Shown one piece after another: positions 63,501-64,000 of a stretch of DNA of 64,000 nt. The notes below the pieces were generated by a model. The model had not been told where the DNA came from, did no database searches, and saw only the letters and a program-made list of their open reading frames with translations. The stretch comes from Methanorbis rubei (lineage in GTDB: Archaea; Halobacteriota; Methanomicrobia; Methanomicrobiales; Methanocorpusculaceae). Each line of letters starts with the position of its first letter. The first letter of the stretch is position 1. The stretch lies in contig NZ_JAWDKB010000005.1 in NCBI RefSeq assembly GCF_032714495.1, positions 62,001 to 126,000 on the forward strand, in the 5' to 3' direction. Position numbers and translations under genes: made by a program.

Positions 63501-63893
63501 TTAGAAGACATATCCTAACAGCTCACCGCCGACGCCGAGCTTACGCGCCTGTTCGTGGGACATGACACCCTGGGAAGTGGTCAGAATAATAATTCCAAAA
63601 CCCTTTCCTGGCAGGTATCTCATTTCCCAGGACTCGAGGTCCTCAACTTTTACTGAGAAACGGGGGGTGATAACACCGCACTTGTTGATGCCGCCGGTAA
63701 GGGAAATCTCATACTGACCTCCTCTGCCGTCCTCAACCTTCTCGAAACCGTTAATATATCCGTATTCCTGCATGACTTTAAGCATGTCACCAAAGAGGCG
63801 GCTTGCCGGTTCAACAGCCACTACAAGCTTACCAGTGTCACCGGCATTCTTGATAGCGCTCATTGCGTCTGCAATCGGATTCTGTTTTGTCAT
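63501..63893 (-). CDS. rps8: Ribosomal protein uS8
   Basis: 130 residues (MTKQNPIADAMSAIKNAGDTGK...). It ends GKGFGIIILTTSQGVMSHEQARKLGVGGELLGYVF, the conserved 16S-binding C-terminus. It lies 13 bases after the S14 gene. Confidence 0.97.
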   Translation of the reverse strand: MTKQNPIADAMSAIKNAGDTGKLVVAVEPASRLFGDMLKVMQEYGYINGFEKVEDGRGGQYEISLTGGINKCGVITPRFSVKVEDLESWEMRYLPGKGFGIIILTTSQGVMSHEQARKLGVGGELLGYVF

Positions 63894-63906
63894 TCTCCGT
63901 CACCTC

Positions 63907-64000
63907 TTAGTTCATCTTCTTAAAGCCCATCGTGGGTGCCCACTCACGGAAGCACTGGCGGCAGAAGTAAATGTTGTATCTGCGCACAAGTCCCTGCTTA
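63907..64000 (-). CDS. rps14: Ribosomal protein uS14, N-terminus outside the window
   Basis: The last 30 residues before TAA (63907-63909) are visible: [20 protein letters not shown]...MGFKKMN. The CRQC pair is the second half of the archaeal S14 zinc site. It continues the spc order S14-S8-L6 and runs off the right edge. Confidence 0.93.
   Translation of the reverse strand, partial: KQGLVRRYNIYFCRQCFREWAPTMGFKKMN

Overview
The window is chromosomal DNA of a methanogenic archaeon. It carries the complete methyl-coenzyme M reductase operon (mcrBDCGA) followed on the same strand by the membrane methyltransferase operon (mtrEDCBAF, an mtrA-mtrG fusion, mtrH). It also has archaeal-only genes (aIF2 gamma, Rpb4/Rpb7 homologues, Spt4, a Kae1-Bud32 fusion, Pus10, TrmY) and a DUF3821 S-layer-type protein. 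This content and the mcr-mtr arrangement fit the order Methanomicrobiales, most like Methanocorpusculum; the genus is inferred, not proven. Starts are typically ATG/GTG with short overlaps inside operons, and several genes have a TATA box about 25-30 bases before the start codon (leaderless type).

Layout. 1-5,100: sugar activation, a membrane glycosyltransferase and the oligosaccharyltransferase AglB (protein N-glycosylation), then DUF2098. 5,100-11,600: NikR, then a plus-strand information-processing cluster (aIF2 gamma, PIN protein, RpoE, Spt4, dephospho-CoA kinase, S24e, S27ae, Kae1-Bud32, XTPase, and L40e of only 47 residues). 11,600-32,900: an accessory and housekeeping mix (Bles03-like protein, HtpX, tRNA-Gly, tRNA-Val, a bacterial-type fused PurL/PurQ, a methyltransferase-like/bactofilin-like pair, phosphoglycerate mutase, initiator tRNA-Met, thioredoxin, Lhr-type helicase, orphan DNA methylase with an FKBP, TerC-like DUF475, two PEGA proteins with DUF2115, copper P-type ATPase). 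32,900-37,200: a double periplasmic-binding-domain receptor with a large TPR protein. 37,400-48,700: mtr and mcr, the last two steps of methanogenesis. 49,200-56,200: S-layer-type protein, then TrmY-Pus10, L21e, RpoF, DUF655, KsgA, HemK2-type methylase, copper chaperone and an unknown protein. 56,200-64,000: the end of the spc ribosomal operon (S14 to L15), SecY, adenylate kinase, DUF106 and cytidylate kinase.

Almost every larger gap between genes is filled by a long inverted-repeat element. At least four sequence families exist, with arms of about 50-140 bases, sharing short words (CACGGAA, CGCGAAT, CACGAA) and a common mini-hairpin module. One family has MITE-like ends (AATAGGACTTACGCGG), and one copy of it lies inside another element.

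The points most worth a second look are the MtrA-MtrG fusion beside a nearly identical mtrA, a highly structured leader before mtrE with two mutually exclusive pairings, and the inverted-repeat families, one of which separates secY from adk.
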